DNA of 64,000 bases from Endomychus coccineus (GCA_958510875.1 OY294067.1:192703322-192767321), one strand, 5' to 3'; numbered from the stretch's first letter, positions 22,560 to 36,072 are shown. The notes: a model not told the origin generated them from the letters alone. Program-made: numbers and translations.

Positions 22560-23165
22560 AGAAATAATTTATGTAATAAAAATAAAAATTTACAGAGTTT
22601 TAAATATTTAAAGTTTAGTCTTCAATTGTCCAACTTTTATATTATAGATAGGTATTCATTCTAGTGTTGACGTTGATACAACATCGTGGGCATACTCAAA
22701 TATAAGTTATTTTTATGAATAATTTAAAAGAAATAATGATGGCCCTCAAGTTAAATCACAAAAGAGGCCGCTTTAAATTTCTCGGTACAGTAATATAAGG
22801 ATATTTTCAACATTTCACTTACAACTAAAACAGTTATTGATACCTACTTCGCTAGCGGACTTTATAAGTGCCATAACTCCCCCTTTAAGTACATTCACGC
22901 TTGCACGCAATCATCTGCAGGATACTTTGCAGGCTTTCGCAAGCGAATTTCGTGCATTCGAAAAGTGTCAAATTTGTTTTACACGCTCTTTTTCGCGCAG
23001 TTTACAGTAAGCATAGGTTTTGGCTTCTCATCAATTAGTTGGTTTGGACGATACAAATTTTTATTGTGTTACAGATACAATGCAAGATTCACATTATTGG
23101 TCCAAAGAAGCTGTTACAAATTTTATCGAAGTATGTTAAATTTCCCATCCATACTTCTACACTAC
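22560..23165. other. AT-rich intergenic stretch
   Basis: Nothing recognisable; short frames on both strands lack motifs. Confidence 0.5.
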
Positions 23166-23169
23166 CTTC

Positions 23170-23553
23170 AATCCACGTAAATGCAGACAGGTCAAGCATA
23201 AAGCTAATAAATATATTAAATTAAAAATCAAAATTTCCTGTTTAAAAGTAGATTTACGTTTTGTTAAAGATTGTTTGTCAAATAATGTTTTCCCAAAATT
23301 CATCGAAATATATACGTGTAAGAACACGAAAATAGATAAAATTATTCTCTCTGCAAAACAAAGATGGTTAAAATCAGAAATCAGTAACAAATATCATAAA
23401 CTAGATCCTTTACAACTTTTGGCTTATAACTTACATTTAAAATTACCTTTTGAAACAACATCATACGAATTCGAGTTCTTTTATTTTAAATTATTCAATA
23501 CGGTTTCGGCAAAAACTAATAAAAGAGTTAAATCAATCAACCGTAAAAGATAT
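23170..23553 (+). mobile_element. Second Penelope-like element, decayed, N-terminal part
   Basis: Plus-strand frame with CLKVDLRFVKDCLSNNVFPK, IILSAKQRWLKSEIS and a basic end KSINRKRYR. This is the N-terminal region of a Penelope protein. It is cut by the ISL2EU-type DNA transposon at 23554 and resumes at 25955. There is no similarity at DNA level to the intact PLE at 14646, so this is another, older family. Confidence 0.65.
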
Positions 23554-25954
23554 CGCACACTTTAGTAGGGAAAGTGGCCCCCTGTCGAATTGGTTGAATT
23601 TTTGATATCTTATAGTCCAAGTCATTCCGAACAAAAAGTTCAATGGGCACAACTTTTTCTATAGGCTGGTTTTAGCGCTAGATGCCAATGAAAATTTTCA
23701 TTTGTTCTTCATTGTTAAACAACACGAAACGTTATCCTGGATAATAATCGTTTTTCTGAACAATCAAGATCTAAACAGTCATTACTATGACATACTGTTG
23801 AAGGTATTTTTCTTTGGTGTTGTTACATTTGGTCAATTATACAGTGTGTTCCACCTACTTGCAATTTTTAAAGTGCAATAATTCGAAAGTGGTTACAAAT
23901 CGTCTTAGGGATCTACAATGAAACAATGCTTATGAATCCTATTCTACACCGTATTCTACATCACATAGTCGAAAAATGTGAGGAATATTAAAGTTATATT
24001 CGAAAAGTTCCGTACCTACTGAAAAATATTGTTCGACCATCCTGAATAATTTTAGACCATGAAAAATAATGCACTCCACCTTCCAACCCGATTTTTTTCG
24101 TATCGCCCTGTAAATGCAAAACATTCTTGTGTCAGATTCTGTTGTCTAGTTAATTTTCGTTTTCAAATCGATATCACAATAGAACTCTAAAAATCGAAAG
24201 ACACACTATTGTCCCACCCTGTATAAAAATATAGTCCAGATTACTTTTAAAAATTGTTTATTCATTCTCGAACTTGAAGGGTATCTACTGGATAACATGA
24301 AAACATTGCATCCCTTTACTGTAGAAAAACACATTTTTCTGCAGATGGCTTTGGAAATGATGTCAAAGTTTCTAGTAACGTTTTGTTTGTTTGTTACGTC
24401 ATGTCAATATAAAGTTGAATATGGTGTATAATTCCGCAGTGAGATTTGTTACGAGAAGCTGTGCTGAACTATAAATCGACAAATAAATACAATAACGAGG
24501 ATAATTTTACTGATGAAGAGTTCCAGGCGTTAACTGCAATAAAAATAGTACAGTTTACAGACCTCTTTGAATTTTGCGATCGCGTCAATGTTCATCAGAA
24601 AAATAGAGCAATAGCGAAGAAAGATTTGTTATGTTTTTTGTGCAAATTACGACAAGGACTTTCCGATCAATTCTTGATGGGCATGTTTTCCTATTTCAGT
24701 CGTCAAGCTGTGATCTTGGCAATTCAAAAAGTGCTTGTATCATTATTACAATTCGTTCAACAAAATGTAGGGTATCAACATATAGAGAGGGGCCAATATA
24801 TTACTATTATTTGCAAACACCCTTTACAATCCTGGAGAAAATTTTCGAACAGCAATAGCTTATATTGACGGGACGTACATAAAAATACCCAAAAGTCGGA
24901 CATTTCACGTATTACGTCAATAATACTGTGTACACAAGGGAAACCTGCATTGATTGTTGCTCCCAATGGTTATACTCTAGATGTCCACGGTCCCTATTTC
25001 TTCGATTCAGGAAATAATGATGCGGCAATGTTGAGACATGAGTATGAACGAGATTTAATGGGCCTGAGGAACTGGTTCCAGATATTTTCATGTTAGATAG
25101 GGGATACCGTGACGCACAGAATTTCTTGGCTGACTTAGGTATATTAGTAAAAATGCCCGTAGCACTTGGCGGTGGACAGCATCAGCTTACAACCGAAGAG
25201 GCAAATTCATCTAGACTAGTTACGAAAACGAGATGGATTGTAGAAGCTAGAAACGGTCATATAAAGAATATGTTCAAATTCTTCAGAGATACAGTACCAA
25301 TACCACAAGTTCTGCATATATAGGAGACTATATCAGAATAGCATGTGCGATTATCAATAAGTATCATGAACCAATTACCATAGAAGGAGCCAATGCTGAG
25401 CTAGCTCAGATAATTTTAAACCGTGCCAATGAAATAAATGAACTCCAATTGATAATAGAAGAAGATGGTCTGCTACAAAGTCATGGTAGATGGTTTCCAA
25501 TGGAGCAAAACCAATTACTAAATTTTCCAGTTTTCAGTTTGGAATACCTACGAGAACTAACATTCGGAATTTTCCAGATAAAATAGCTCCATCTTATGTA
25601 CAAGATAATAGATAGGATATTCCTGAGTTTCATCATCAACTTGAAGTATTATTCTGACCATGATAGCTGGAACACACCGTATAATTGATCACCTATAGTG
25701 ACATCAATGAACAATACTTCTAATAGTATCTCATGACTGTTTAGATCTTAATTTCAGGAAAGTGATTATTATCCAGAATAATGTTCTGTGTTGCTTAACA
25801 ATGAAGAACAAATGAAAATTTTCATTGGCCTCTAGCGCCAAAATCAGCATATAGAAAAAGTTGTGCCCATTGAACTTTTTGTTCGGAATGACTTGGACTA
25901 TAACATATCAAAAATTCAACCAATTCGACACTACTTTCCCTACTAAAGTGTGCG
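23554..25954. mobile_element. PIF/Harbinger-type (ISL2EU-like) DNA transposon inserted in a PLE
   Basis: The ends are inverted repeats of roughly 150-200 bp: the left begins CGCACACTTTAGTAGGGAAA, and the right, read on the minus strand, begins with the same 20 bases. Matching continues through GTCGAATTGGTTGAA and AATGAAAATTTTCATTTGTT. It encodes a decayed DDE transposase. A 3-bp target duplication is not clear (TAT on the left, GTAT on the right). The insertion splits the older Penelope relic precisely. Confidence 0.85.
24446..25620 (+). pseudogene. DDE transposase relic (DDE_Tnp_4, ISL2EU-like)
   Basis: First block 24446-24868: a helix-turn-helix region including LLCFLCKLRQGLSDQFLMGM, ending after YQHIERGQY in broken frame. 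Middle 24850-25090 carries the first DDE region in several frames (AYIDGTYIKIP). Last block 25090-25323 has LDRGYRDAQNFLADLG and QLTTEEANSSRLVTKTRWIV with EARNGHIKN, the hallmark end of this family. A stop after VLHI and a frame change separate the tail at 25324-25590. Frameshifts make it non-functional. Confidence 0.8.
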
Positions 25955-27720
25955 GTATCCTTTCAACAATTATTACCAAAGAAGTGACTAAGAACAAGAA
26001 CATTAACATTATTCATAATAGAACCGATATTATTTTCAATGAAACAGAAATGAGTTTGTTAAATAAAAGTTTAAATTTTGCAATTGATTCTAAGAATTTA
26101 CCTATTGATGATTTAATCAAGAAAAGCTGTTATTCGCAACAAGTGTAAGAAAATTCTTGAACATTCAAATGAATCATATAAAAATTCATTCAATAACTTC
26201 AATAATATCTGTAAATCATTGAGTGAAAAAGACTGTTATTACTTGAAAGTAGATAAAGGAAAATCCTCGTAATTATAGACAAATAGGATTATCACAATTC
26301 TATAAATACCTTATTAAAGGAATCCGTTATCAAAATACGTTGAACTAGTCAACAAGTCATTAAAATTCGTAATTTTCGATAATTTAAAAAACAAACTTGA
26401 ACTTCCAAATCCTAATCTTCCTAAACTGTATTGCTTATTTATAGAATTCATAAATCGGATAATTTCACGAGACCAATCATTTCAAACATTAATTAATTAT
26501 CCTACGTATAACATAGCAAATTGAATGATGAAGGAATTTAACAACTTCCAAGCCGCACCAAGTTTGTCAGAGAAAAATTCTTTGGAAATTATTGCAAAAT
26601 GGAAAAATTTCAAACTCGAACCTGGTGATACTCTCGTTTCATTTGATGTTGTTTCATTATTTACAAATATTCCCATTTCCGAGTCGATAAACATTCTGAA
26701 GAAATGGCTTTCGAATATTAATAGCCCGATGTAGAAATTGTACGGAATACATGATTCTGACATCGTTATGGAGTAAAATTATTTCACTTTTAACAAAAAT
26801 TACTATAAACAAACAAGCGGCGATGTGCAATGGGCAGTCCACTCTATCCTTTTTGGTCAATGTTTTTCTAAGCGAACTAGAAACCTATCTAAAATCAAAA
26901 TTGAATCAGTTCCCAAAAACTGGTATAGATATGTTGATGACATTTTCGCAATTACAAGTAAAGATTTTGATTTATATAGCTTGTTGAACGCGCTCATTAG
27001 CCAATTTGATTCATCGAGTTTTACTTTCGAAATAGAAACAGATAATCAACTTCCATTCCTTGATATTAACATTATAAAAGATGGTAATCATTTGAATTTC
27101 GACATACCTATACAGAAGACCCACTCAAACAAATAGGTATACCCGGCGGGTTCAGCTACGCCATTTAGACATAAAATAGCTCCCGTTTAATAGTCTGATT
27201 CACAGATTATTGAACGTTCTTTCGAGCTATCAAAATTATAACAAAGAAATTGAGAAACTTCAGCAAATTGCGTTGGACAATGGTCACCAGAAATCTTTGA
27301 ATTTGATCCATAATTTAATTTCCAAACAAAAAAAAAACGAACGTAGCCAACTAACTAAATTAGCGCCATTATCCTCACATCATTCGAAAAAATTCGAAAG
27401 TTTCACTTATCATTCTTCAGTAATTAATAAATTTCACAGTTTGTTTTCAAAATTTGCAATACAACCAGTTTATAGATGTAAGAACAAGCTAAAACACCGT
27501 TTAGGCAACACTTTTGACAAAGTTTCCGATTTTGACAAATCCAGAATTTACAAAATCAGTTGTGAGTCGTGTTCAAAATGCTACGTGGGTCAAACTAGTA
27601 AGAACATCTTAACTCGTTATAAGGAACATTTTGCACATATGAATGAAATAATAGTGAAAAAACGCATCGTTCTTGGCCGAACGAAAATTTGGAATTGCGT
27701 GTAAGTGTATAGGTACCTAT
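25955..27720 (+). mobile_element. Second Penelope-like element, decayed, RT and GIY-YIG part
   Basis: Continues 23170-23553. Blocks in changing frames: NETEMSLLNKSLNFAID (about 26040), GDTLVSFDVVSLFTNIP (about 26620), the catalytic YRYVDDIFAI (about 26925), ETDNQLPFLDINIIKDGN (27040-27100), and the GIY-YIG part RIYKISCESCSKCYVGQTSK (about 27545-27605). Many stops and frameshifts. Same domain order as the intact PLE at 14.7-17.4 kb but diverged. Confidence 0.88.
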
Positions 27721-28070
27721 TTTCTTATTAAGCGTGCCACCAAAGAAATTCGTTAGTACGTAAACAAACCCATGTGAGTTTATGTTCGCTATACATAATC
27801 TGTTATGAATATCTTGCTTATGACAATTTTTATAAAAATTACTTTTCTGAAGTGAAACTGTGGTCTGTATAACTCCGAGCACATAGAGGTAAGTATTACA
27901 CAATTTACACATTGTATGATATCATTATTTCTACACGTAAAATCATCGATATTTCGAGGTTAAATTTTAAGGTTCATTTGAAATAATGCGATAAGCGTTA
28001 TGGGGCGAGTATCAAACTAGCCACGATTATAAAATACTTTATTCATTTACGGGGTTAATAATAATTTATT
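27721..28070. other. Intergenic, nothing recognised
   Basis: No gene or repeat recognised. Confidence 0.5.
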
Positions 28071-28079
28071 GGGGGTTTC

Positions 28080-28800
28080 AGATGATTCAAAAGTACGAGC
28101 GCAAGCCAGGCATCCGAAACTATAGAAATTATACCAATCAACAATGGAACGAAACAGTTGAAAAAGTTAGCCAAGTTAGCTTGGCGAAATGTTTTGACAT
28201 TGTACAAACTTGAAAATCATAACACTACTGGAATTGTCAAAGAAGTTTTTCCGTGTTTATTAAAATCTGCAATAGAAAAAATGGACAAGATAAAGACTCA
28301 GAGTAAAGACAGACCTGGAGATCAAAAAACTGATGTGAAAAGAAATGCTATAGATGATTTTTATGCAAGTGGCATATTCCCAATGAATCGTTAAAATTCC
28401 GGATTTCAATCATAATCCAGAATAAGAAATCAACGATACATTAGGTGAGTTCAGACTATATTATACAATCTGTCAAAAATATGTTGAAATCCGAAACATT
28501 CGTTCTTGCCAAATTTTTTATTGGGAAAATAAAGTCAACATACCTTAAATATTTCTGTAAGATTTTTACACAATTTTCTATATTCAAATTGGTGGAAAAT
28601 AATCTTAGTACAATCCCCGAAACTGATATAAAAATAGTTATACTAAACCCTGTTAGGCTAAATAACAATAAATATGAATTTCCCACTACAGTTGATATTA
28701 AAGAATGATTATAAAACTTTGAAAAATAAAATAAATTTGCTGTATATGAAATTGAGGATATGCCTTTGATAATAAAATCGAAGAAAGAAGAAGAATAGGT
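28080..28800 (+). pseudogene. Pogo-like (Tc1/mariner superfamily) transposase C-terminal relic
   Basis: The frame at 28158-28394 has WRNVLTLYKLENHN, then VKEVFPCLLKSAIEKM, then NAIDDFYASGIFPMNR, the pattern that ends pogo/Jerky-type transposases (the ...GF..TGI.P.N motif). The following frame, 28445-28708, has FVLAKF and a pattern seen in tails of the same proteins. Only the C-terminal part is present. Confidence 0.55.
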
Positions 28801-29041
28801 AATTTTCAACCAAATAAGTGCGAGAAACAAATTCTAACTAAAAACATTATTTAATTATGAAAATATCCGCTTTAGATGCCGATCAGTATTTCGCACTATG
28901 TAATAAACAATTCATATTCACCTGATATTAACTGACTGTTTAAGTATATAAGATTCTCCATCTTTATATACCTATCCAAATATTCAAAACTGTGTATGTT
29001 TTAGTACTAAAACATGTTATTGTTATTGGAAATCTAATAAT

Positions 29042-29155
29042 ACATATGGTACGTCATATTAAAAAACGCAGTGGAATATTTATTCGTGTTGTTTTTGTAC
29101 ATATGGTACGTCATATTAAAAAACGCAGTGGAATATTTATTCGTGTTGTTTTTGT
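29042..29155. repeat. 57-bp direct duplication
   Basis: ACATATGGTACGTCATATTA and the following 37 bases occur twice in tandem (29042 and 29099) without visible change. Confidence 0.85.
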
Positions 29156-29199
29156 AAAGTCGTATTTTCGAAAATGCGTCGTAGGATATTAATTTGAAG

Positions 29200-30040
29200 G
29201 GTAATTGGGTCAGTGCAATAACAGATATTTAGACTATAGACTCATTTATGATTAGAAGTTGCATCAATCGATATAAGCTATATATACCAGAGCGATATAA
29301 TTATGTCTACAGTTTCTATCCATATTCATAATGAAAGATTACATAATACATGTAGGTGAGTTGAATTATTTATATGATTTTATTTTTTTTTGTTTGGATA
29401 TTCTAATTGTGCTTTCATTTTGAAATTATGATTATTTTTCAAGTGAATATTTTAATTTTAAACATCAATATATACAATTTGAAACGGTTTATATACAGGG
29501 TATAAATAAATCACTAAAAAAATTCATGTGTATTTCATCGTTGAAAATAATGTAGGCTTTTATATAAAGAAAAACATTACACCCCTAATGTTAAGACACA
29601 TTCCTTTAATTGGGCCGTCAAAAAAGTAGTTTTTGATTTTTATCTTCTAAATCCAACAAATTACAAAAATGAGATTAAACACACATTATTTACTATTAAA
29701 AAGGCATTTAATAACTGAATTGCTAGTTCTCCATTATGTTTGTTTTCCCATCTTTTATGGTTAAGAAAGGTATACCTTGTCTAAGTCGCAATGATCAATC
29801 AGAACAAAACATTAAGTTTTCAAAAGATGTTCAAATTGTTACTCTTGTACTTCAATACATTTTACCATTCGTAAAACAGTTTCTATTCATTATTGGAAAC
29901 CAAGTTTTCTTTCAATTTTGTCTAGGTACATACCAAAGGAAAAAGGTATTCCCATCGGGATAGCTTACTAGTTTATACAATATTCAAGACTAAATTTTCT
30001 ATTTATTGGGGTTTCTTCAAAATTAACTATTTTTTTACTG
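29200..30040. other. AT-rich intergenic stretch
   Basis: No gene or element recognised. The 75-codon plus-strand frame at 29736 has no motif. Confidence 0.5.
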
Positions 30041-30044
30041 TACT

Positions 30045-30300
30045 TCGGCATCTCTACCTTGTTATCTTTCAATCCAACTCTCTTGTTTTATTACGGTAAT
30101 TGGAATGTTGTGAGCTAAATTAGTCCCTTTTCGGTATAGTATGTCAAAATTAAAATCTTGTAGATATACCCACCATCTAGGAATACGCGGTATTAAATCC
30201 TTTTTTGTTGCTGATGATTTTATCGCGTTACAATCGGTAATCAAAGAAAACTTTGTTCCCAATAATTATAACCAAAATATACGTAGGCCGGATCTGCTTA
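30045..30300 (-). mobile_element. Fragment of a Ty3/gypsy element (RNase H region)
   Basis: The minus strand encodes KFSLITDCNAIKSSATKKDL and RWWVYLQDFNFDILYRKGTN, closely matching the RNase H to integrase hinge of the intact gypsy polyprotein at 57036-60941. A short, older copy of the same family in the opposite orientation. Confidence 0.85.
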
Positions 30301-30929
30301 CATGAAGTTTGTTAAAATAATCAAATGACTTATCTGTCTGTTGTGAAAGCCAGTTATATATTTAGCAGGGTTAATAAACATGACTCTTCATATATCAGAT
30401 TTCACATACAGTTCATTAATACCGATCATTATTTTTATATTATGTGAATTACGGAATCTAGCCAGTCTTGATATTGTTCTCGAAGGCATCTATCTAAAGC
30501 TATCGAGTATCAATTCTTCATCGAGAAGAACCACCAAAATTCGTATAAGCCCATCGAAATCTACACCGGATTGGACTTGACGAGGATGAAATCATCTACA
30601 CTGTAAGTGTTCATTGTTCCCTTTAATTTCTTGTTCTAATCAATAGGTTGATATTAGTGCAGAAATTGAGTTATAGTTGATTAAAACATTGGAAGCATTA
30701 AACTCATCTTAGCACATTTTGGTGACTAGAGAAACGAAAAGTAGTTTTAATTTCAGATTTAGGATTAATTTGCACGAAGCAAATGAAACTGTAAAAGTAA
30801 AAAGTCTCTGTACGATTCCCATGCCTTGCATACATTACTTGTTGGTTTGGGAGAGCCCCAAAGCTCAATGATTAGGTCCATGAAACCAAATTCTTTAGCT
30901 GAAGCCCAAAGATATATTATCGAAAACAA

Positions 30930-33100
30930 TAACATAAGATATTTGCGAAAATCTAATCAATCTGTTTAAAAGACCTCAAATGTTCAAACAACATACTCAA
31001 CAACCAATTCAAAATTTGCAGAACTATTCTCAACCAAACTAATTTCGGAAATCTCAATTCAATCAATATTAAAATTTTCCAAATCAATTTCCTATGGGCC
31101 CTATCCAAATTAAACCCCGATCGATAACACAACCACCAAGATATTTTACTAATAATCAAGTGTTTGGTCCACCCCGCAATGTTACGTCAACGATAGCGAA
31201 CAATGGCTATGCCATGGTTGAATTAGAAAATCCGAATGACTTTAATACCGATATTCAAGTCGATTGAGGTTAGATTGTACAAAATATTTTCAATTCGATA
31301 ATTATGAATTGTATCATGTCGATATCGCCACATCTCAATCAAAAACATCGGATATCTGCGATTTAGTACGTACAAGTCGCATGAATTCCGAAGATGCTAA
31401 TCTTATAATCTTCCATTACGAAAAACAAAAGTTAACATTCAGCTTGCCATGATCATCTCCAATTTGGGTTGTTCCCAAAAAGCCGACGCTAGCGGCAAGA
31501 AGAAGCAGAGAATTGTTGTCGACTATGGAAAAGTCAACGAGGTACCCATCGCCAAATATTAGCGATATTCTGGACAAATTAGGGCGATGCCAATATTTTT
31601 GAACCCTAGACCTAGCTAGCTAGCGGATTTCACCAAATTGAGATGGCTCCAGATGATGTAGTCAAAACGGCTTTTAACATCGAGAACGGGCACTACGAAT
31701 ACGTGAGAATGGGTTGAAAAATTCACCAGCCACCTTCCAACGTGTAATGGATAACATTCTGAAAGGTCTACAAAATATAATTTGTCTCGTATATATGGCG
31801 ATATCATTATATTTTCCACATCCCTTCGGGAACACATGATAAATTTGAAGAATAACATCTGATGGTGTGAAACCTAACCCCGACAAGGTAAAAGCAATAA
31901 TGGAATATCCTATTCCGAAAACCACACGTGAAATCAAAGGATTTCTTGGACTTTCTCTAAAAGACCCAAATTCCAAACTTGTCAGATGGCGCTTGAAATT
32001 AGAAGAATTTGATTATCAAATCCTCTATAAAAAGGACAAGAAAAACACCACCGCCGATGCGTTGTCACGCATAGAAATACACCTCTCCAAAATTGAAACA
32101 CCCGGTACATCAGTACAATCAAAAGTTCAAAATACCGCTAGAACCCCGTTTTTAGAATACATGGAACGATTGAACGGAACCGTTTCAGGAGATGAAAATA
32201 TTGATTGCAAATAATATAACGGAAACGCCAGATATAACTGATGTTTGAAGAAACCGATGGAACAATCCATACCAATTCAAAAGATCCAGTTCAAGGAATA
32301 AATCCTAGCGAGTCACCCATGAATACCTTTCAAAATCAAATATACCTTATTAAATCCACTAGACCTCGAAAATTCACAAGAAAATGCTTATGGGAAAATA
32401 ATAAAAAGGCCCTGTGGAACATCTATTAAAACCCATATTAACATTCTTTAAAGAATACGGCCTACCAAAAAACATACGTTCTTTATTTTGAGACGACAAA
32501 GACGAATTGTATAAAATGCTAAGTAACTTGATAATACAAACGTTTTATATTACTGGTCGAATGCGAAATACTTTACGTAAACAGTTGCGAAATATGTCAA
32601 CAAACTAAATACGATCAATCAACAAATCTCTTTAACTCACGAAACTCTAGAAAATAATAATAGAACGCTATCACTTATATTACAAACACAATCAATGCAT
32701 TATAACCCAAAGAATCCAAGAAAATATTGAAAATTCAATATTGTTCGCTAAACTTGGAACGTTGCATTACAGCATAATATCTATAAATGATACGAAAGCA
32801 ATATTAGATTCACTCTTAAATGATCATTCAATAGAGCAATATTAGATGTACTCTTAAATGATCATTCAATAGATCAATTCGTTTATTCTGATTACGACGA
32901 TATCCACAAACCATACGATATAATTTCAGTTGAAGTATATTATTCAAAAGAAATATTAGTTTTTGCACTGAACATACCTCTTGTTCATATGAATACCTTT
33001 ATCCATTACCATTTATATTCCATACCAACACAAAACTATAAAACTTCTTTTGACGTATATTTCAGACTTGAACGAACAACTTTTAATAGGGGCGCTTCAA
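30930..33100 (+). mobile_element. Errantivirus-like Ty3/gypsy relic with env remains
   Basis: Plus-strand blocks in order: a Pro/Asn-rich gag end (FPNQFPMGPIQIKPRS, about 31070), a protease-to-RT linker with VRTSRMNSEDANLI (about 31365), RT pieces (KKQRIVVDYGKVNEVPIAKY, about 31500; [16 protein letters not shown], about 31625; [10 protein letters not shown]), then a jump to [20 protein letters not shown] (about 31880) fused to an RNase H end ([17 protein letters not shown], about 32025). Integrase crumbs follow (LTFFKEYGLPKNIRSLF, about 32435), then an envelope-like remnant at about 32700-33050. Many stops. It is an old, dead insect endogenous retrovirus. Confidence 0.7.
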
Positions 33101-33359
33101 CCCCTCAAAATTGAATAGGGAGACGGTTTGAATGATAAGTCATTTGAAAACGGTTTATGAAAAACGTAAATTTGAGAATCGTTTTCGCAAAAATTTATTT
33201 TGTTGTTCGAATGCGTCACCTTGAACATTTTGGTTATTTGTACAATGTACAAGCTTATTTTTATTAAGCCGTTTTTATAAACTTAAACAATCTTCAAAAA
33301 ATCACATTCGTAAGAAAATTAAATTGTCATGCTTACAATAAAAAAAATTAAATCTGTGT

Positions 33360-33425
33360 ATTTAAATCAAATGTTCAAATTGTCCTCCATTGACTTCCAT
33401 ACCTTTTGTTATTCGAATCTCTACT
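33360..33425 (-). pseudogene. Transposase C-terminal scrap
   Basis: The minus strand encodes GMEVNGGQFEHLI then stop, a tail often seen on insect mariner-like transposases. Nothing recognisable upstream. Confidence 0.35.
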
Positions 33426-34030
33426 ACTACAAAAATGTTGTCACAGAAATGTTGTGGTCAGCAACTATGATATTTTGTGATTATGTTTCACTATTCAATA
33501 AACGATTTTATTGTGAACATCTACTGCGTTATCTGATTATTATAATCTATCAATTCTAATAGGTTATGAGTCCAGGAAGCAATTAAAAAGTGACCTACAA
33601 ATTGAAAATAATTAAAAATGGATTCTGGGAATGGATTCACTTGAATTGCAACGCTCTCGCGAGACAACTATGACACGGAAAGTTAGAATGAAAGCTGTCA
33701 TGGTAAAAACAAAACTTGGGCTTATGTGAATGGGAAGAAACCGAAACCAGCTGAATCAGGTAACTTACATTTTATTATATGTATTAGGATTACGATCTAT
33801 GTTCATCATTCGTGTAATATACATGTTTAGGTTCTGATATTCGATCAAATACACGAATTCCAGGCTCAAGACCCTTTTATTTGAGATATACATCCTTTTG
33901 ATGTAGATCTCAGTGATATTCAGAACCATTCGAATTGACGTATTGGTGAGCAAACTAGAAAAGGTTTTGGGAATCATAGTTGTCGTTTACTCGTGTTGGT
34001 TATTCCTGCTGCGCCGGATCTAGGGCTGAA
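33426..34030. other. Intergenic, nothing recognised
   Basis: AT-rich; no gene supported. Confidence 0.5.
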
Positions 34031-34034
34031 CAAA

Positions 34035-34513
34035 TGAAAAGCATATATGAATACCCCGAATTCATGGTTTATATGTTTGGTGAAACCTATATATATATTT
34101 ATTTCTTTAAATTTTCCCCAGTGCAGTTCCACACCGGTTTAGTAGATGGCTGTATAAATTTCTGTTTCTAGACTTGAAGCGATATTTAGAATATTGACCC
34201 CAAATTTATAACCTCATAAGGGGAGAATATTTATTAATTAGTAGTTCCGCCATTATCATCTCAATTTCGGATTCTTCGTATTCAGCTTTTCTCAGTTCTT
34301 GAAGCTTCCTAGTGTACGAAAATCCTGAATTCATAGTCTCATGCTTATTGATATTTATTTCTAAACTAATCATGTTAGGTGGGTTGAGGCACTCATTTAT
34401 GATAGCTGCTTAGGTTTATATTGCATCCTTCATGTGTCTTACACCCAGGCTGTAAGGCTTTACTTGAGATCACAACCTTGGTGGGCCTGTCCTCGATATC
34501 TGCCCGTGAAATG
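34035..34513. repeat. Dispersed repeat, copy 1 (partner 35570-36055)
   Basis: About 480 bp, beginning AAAAGCATATATGAATACCC and ending GCCCGTGAAATGACGATGAT. It recurs with small changes at 35570-36055. The two copies flank the LINE ORF1 fragment. It contains the GATAGCTGC word found through the whole 34-42 kb block. Confidence 0.8.
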
Positions 34514-34957
34514 ACGATGATCCAATATTGCGTATTTATGTTTTAGATCTTCGTAACCTTTTTTGATTTGTTGTTTTCTTGAATAATCTGCTTCATTATT
34601 TTCATCTAATTGATCTCCATAGAATTGCATTGATTCCTGTAATCTATTCAGAGTTTTTATAATGTTGGAGTTTTCTTCTTTAATCGTATCCTTCATAAGA
34701 TTTTTAAGTACACTTGATTTTGTATTTATTTGAAGGTCATCACTTTGTTTTGATGCGATTTGGTTTTCTTCGTTATCGGATTTCAATAACCTATATGTTG
34801 AACATTTCCAGCCGAGTTTGTTTTCATTGTTTTTTACACGCCAGTTAGTTTCTCTTACGCCAACACATATGAGATGGAATTTACTTTTGCAGTGGTTACA
34901 TGTAACACAATCATTTTCTTTTGTAATTATTTCACAGCACTTACTACATAACGACAT
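34500..34957 (-). pseudogene. LINE ORF1 fragment with a PHD-type zinc finger
   Basis: ATG at 34957. The first 55 residues form a PHD-like Cys4-His-Cys3 finger (CSKCCEIITKENDCVTCNHC, FHLICV, WKCSTY). One late cysteine is replaced by Tyr (CSTY in place of CSTC). A coiled-coil segment follows (MKDTIKEENSNIIKTLNRLQ). This is the ORF1 layout of several insect Jockey/CR1-type LINEs. The frame runs into the dispersed repeat at about 34530, so the protein is truncated at about 140 native residues. No RT follows directly. Confidence 0.65.
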
Positions 34958-35039
34958 ATTGTTGACTTATCGGACTTTTTTATTACTATTTATTTTTAAT
35001 TATATGTTATTTATTTTGATATTTTCGGGAGCGATATAG

Positions 35040-35560
35040 ATACACGAGCGCTCACATTCGTGTTCGGTTTCTTGATTCTAATATTCATGAAGTGCTCCTC
35101 TAATTCTTGTGAACAGTGTATCTATGGGTATATCATAGGTAAATAGCATTTAATAGCAATCTTGGGCATTAGAGATAGCTCTCGTGCTCATATCGCGTTT
35201 CTTGATGTTTATTTATAAACTTATCACCTCTCTGGGCTTATGACTGTCTTTCTCAGATATTAATCTTATCAGTAACTACTTTTCTACCTTAGGTAACGCT
35301 CAAGGGAATACTAGCTGCCACCCTCCTCCGAGGAAGTTATCGGACCCAACAACTCGGAAATTTAATACAAGAATTAGCTGTATACATTTTTTGTTTCTAG
35401 ATCTGCAATGTTTAAAATCATTCTTTTTTCATATCATCTAATCCATTAGCTAACAACCTGAGTTGATTGACTAAGCAGCTCCTAAATCTACAACTTCGTG
35501 AAGCTCTACCTCAAACAAAATAGTTGCATTTTTGAGACTCGGCTCAAGCAGCCCAGTGCA
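35040..35560. other. Intergenic, repeat scraps only
   Basis: Includes CTACAACTTCGTGAAGCTCT (about 35490), whose reverse complement recurs near 41695. No gene. Confidence 0.5.
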
Positions 35561-35569
35561 CCATATATG

Positions 35570-36055
35570 AAAAGCATATATGAATGCCCTGAATTCATGG
35601 TTTCATATTATATTAACCATTACTATCAGTTAACATCTTCACATAGATTTCTTTCAATTTGCTCCGGTGCAATTCCACACCGGTTTAATAGATGGCTGTA
35701 TAAATTTTTGTTTCTAGACTTGAAGCGAATATTGAGCCCAAATTTATAACCCCATAAGAGAAGAATATTTATTAATCAGTAGTTTCTCATTATCACCTCA
35801 ATTTCGGATTCTTCGTATTAAGCTTTCTCAATTCTTGAAGCTTCCTAGTATACGAAAATCCTGAATTCATAGTCTCATGTTTATTGATATTTATTTCTAA
35901 ACTAATCATGTTGGGTGGGTTGAAGCACTCGGGTATGATAGCTGTTTAGGTTTATCTTCATCCTTCATGTGTCTGTACCCAGGCTGTAAGGCCTTACTTG
36001 AGATTATAACCTTGGTGGGCCTGACCTCGATATCTGCCCGTGAAATGACAATGAT
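35570..36055. repeat. Dispersed repeat, copy 2 (partner 34035-34513)
   Basis: Near-duplicate of the earlier copy, including GAATTCATGGTTTCATAT and GGCCTTACTTGAGATTATAA. Confidence 0.8.
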
Positions 36056-36072
36056 CTCTCACGAACAGCGTT

